Source: Pseudomonadales bacterium
Lineage (GTDB): Bacteria > Pseudomonadota > Gammaproteobacteria > Pseudomonadales > Azotimanducaceae
Direction: 5' to 3'
Assembly: GCA_017854255.1 (NCBI GenBank)
Contig: JAFMIA010000013.1
Location: 1 to 58,859, forward strand
DNA length: 58,859 nucleotides
Position 1 is the first letter of the stretch. The number at the start of each line of letters is the position of its first letter. The notes below the pieces were generated by a model that was not told the origin of the DNA, searched no databases, and saw nothing but the letters and a program-made list of their open reading frames with translations. This document shows positions 57,528 through 58,859 of the stretch, one piece after another. A program made the position numbers and the translations under genes.

Positions 57528-58859
57528 TTTTCGCTTCCTCCTCGGTTAGGGTCGAGAACGAGTCGCGCAGCGAACGCATCAAGCCCCGAACTCAGTTTCG
57601 GAAAAACTGGCGGGGTTGCATGATACTCGTGACACATCAGGCAATCAGATTCAATCCGGTGACTGACGCCCGGGTCAGCATGACAAGTCGAACACACCTC
57701 AATCTTCGGCATCAAGACGTCCTCTGCCTCGGTGGACCCTTCAGCATCATGACAACTGTCGCACTGAAGCGGTTCTAGCTTATGGACGCTGTGATCGAAG
57801 GTTGCATGAACCGCAAAATCCTCAATCGTTACAACGTCGAGCCTCGTACCATCATCATTCAGAGCAGATTCATGACACTCCAGACACAAGCCGGTTTCTC
57901 CCAGCAGGATTTCTGTTACTTTCGCGTCGAGATTTTCAACACCCCTGTTTCCGTCAGCCCGGTTAGGCCTAACCGGCCCAGGGTCATTCAGTGACGCTAA
58001 CGAAAGCTCTCTCGTCAAGACATATCGAGCTTCGGCCAAGGAAGCATGTTCCAGTTGGAAAACCTGACCAAGGTCATCCTCGCCCCAAGCAAGATCATGG
58101 CAGCCACCACAACCCGTTTCCATTTCGACCGGTTTGAAATTTGTCTTTGAGACGTCTAACGCATGACAACTGGCACAAGTAAGCGTCTGCTCTTCAGCCA
58201 TCTCCCATACAAGTCCTGATTCGGCCAGGTGTTGCTCATGAGAAAAACTGATGCCGCTTTGATCCCTTTTAGAAGGGCTCAGTACAGAGCGCACTAAGGT
58301 GATTTCATCGCCAGTTCTATCAACCGATAGGTATTTAAAGTCACCGTGCGTAGAAAAGGCGCCGACATCATCGAAGCCGACCGCGCCCATGTGCCCGGCC
58401 AATCGCTTATCCAACCCTTCGTGACAGGTCTGACACAGCCCATCTGGCATCGACAACACACCCTCATCGCCATTGTGGTCCTTGTGACAACTGGCACAAC
58501 CGCCTTCTTCAATCCCAAACTCGGCTTTCGCCAATCCTTCAAGCGCCGCTAGCCCCTCAGGCATTGGCTTGGAATGGGAAAGCAACAGCGCTGAGGCGTG
58601 ATCTGGTAAATCCTCGTGACAACTTAAGCAGGTTTCACTGGTGACAGACTCGAATGGCTCGACATGACACTGATCGCATGATTCTGCAAAATTATGGTGC
58701 GCCGACGATATTTTGCCAGAGGCCCAGAGCACCTCCGGCGCCTGATCTGAAACATCCCCTGATAAGGTGGTGGTTGATGCGACCTCAGATGAAAACGGGT
58801 ACCACGCAAATAGTGCGAACAAAGCAAAAACGCCTGCCCAGGACAGAAAACGAGCATTT
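57524..58859 (-). CDS. Decahaem c-type cytochrome, 5' end outside window
   Basis: Ten CXXCH motifs are seen. Numbered from the TTG at 58822, their first cysteines are residues 49, 65, 109, 130, 216, 238, 313, 354, 377 and 394. The frame stays open to the right edge and codes for a basic then hydrophobic stretch (ARFLSWAGVFALFALFAWYP), a signal or anchor helix, so the true start is beyond 58859. Fewer than 20 residues are likely missing. Spacing of the motifs, with extra histidines between, suits stacked bis-histidine haems as in cytochrome c3-type electron conduits. Stop overlaps the pentahaem gene. Confidence 0.85.
   Translation of the reverse strand, partial: NARFLSWAGVFALFALFAWYPFSSEVASTTTLSGDVSDQAPEVLWASGKISSAHHNFAESCDQCHVEPFESVTSETCLSCHEDLPDHASALLLSHSKPMPEGLAALEGLAKAEFGIEEGGCASCHKDHNGDEGVLSMPDGLCQTCHEGLDKRLAGHMGAVGFDDVGAFSTHGDFKYLSVDRTGDEITLVRSVLSPSKRDQSGISFSHEQHLAESGLVWEMAEEQTLTCASCHALDVSKTNFKPVEMETGCGGCHDLAWGEDDLGQVFQLEHASLAEARYVLTRELSLASLNDPGPVRPNRADGNRGVENLDAKVTEILLGETGLCLECHESALNDDGTRLDVVTIEDFAVHATFDHSVHKLEPLQCDSCHDAEGSTEAEDVLMPKIEVCSTCHADPGVSHRIESDCLMCHEYHATPPVFPKLSSGLDAFAARLVLDPNRGGSEK

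Overview
This is a chromosomal segment of a gammaproteobacterium, with G+C near 50% in the core part. Supporting this are the mraZ-to-ftsZ division cluster preceded by rnpB, a meso-diaminopimelate-type MurE, SspA/SspB next to the cytochrome bc1 genes, LptCAB next to rpoN-hpf-ptsN-rapZ, MreBCD and GatCAB. The order of these blocks matches what I know of Pseudomonas-type gammaproteobacteria, but many genes expected in each block are missing, as if the segment had been compacted. I cannot name the species.

Layout. 1-12.3 kb (minus strand): a tightly overlapping dcw operon mraZ-rsmH-ftsL-ftsI-murE-murD-ftsW-murC-ftsQ-ftsA-ftsZ. It has a clear sigma70-type promoter and three MraZ-type TGGG/TGGA repeats with exact 10-bp period. 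murF, mraY, murG, ddl and murB are not in it. 12.5-17.9 kb: rnpB and rsmI (minus), lpoA-yraN-dolP (plus), sspA-sspB (minus). 17.9-21.7 kb: petABC (bc1 complex) and rplM-rpsI (minus). 21.8-26.4 kb: ibaG-murA-hisG-hisD-zapE (minus). 26.6-34.6 kb (plus): lptC-lptA-lptB, rpoN-hpf-ptsN-rapZ-npr-mgtE-darP. 34.5-43.9 kb (minus): mreB-mreC-mreD-maf-rng-yhdP-nitrilase. 44.3-47.5 kb (plus): gatC-gatA-gatB. 47.6-53.2 kb (minus): a DUF1499-like membrane protein, an M15-type peptidase, an amidohydrolase and a panB-panC-coaX operon.

At 53,469 a tRNA with anticodon CAU (probably Ile2) marks a change of character. It is followed by about 590 bases without a convincing gene. Then comes a minus-strand set made of a decahaem cytochrome (running off the window end), a pentahaem cytochrome with a CX4CH site, and a glucose-6-phosphate dehydrogenase fused to a C-terminal cyclic-nucleotide-binding domain. 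The three lie close together and look co-transcribed. This set is the best candidate for something undescribed: it suggests that entry to the oxidative pentose-phosphate pathway is gated by a cyclic nucleotide and tied to an extracytoplasmic electron-transfer system.

Functionally most of the window is envelope and cell-shape biology: septal peptidoglycan synthesis and its activator LpoA, MurA, LptCAB, YhdP, MreBCD and DolP. With it come translation (L13, S9, GatCAB, RNase P, RsmI, RsmH, HPF, DarP), respiration (bc1), nitrogen-PTS control (PtsN, NPr, RapZ, RpoN) and coenzyme A precursor synthesis.
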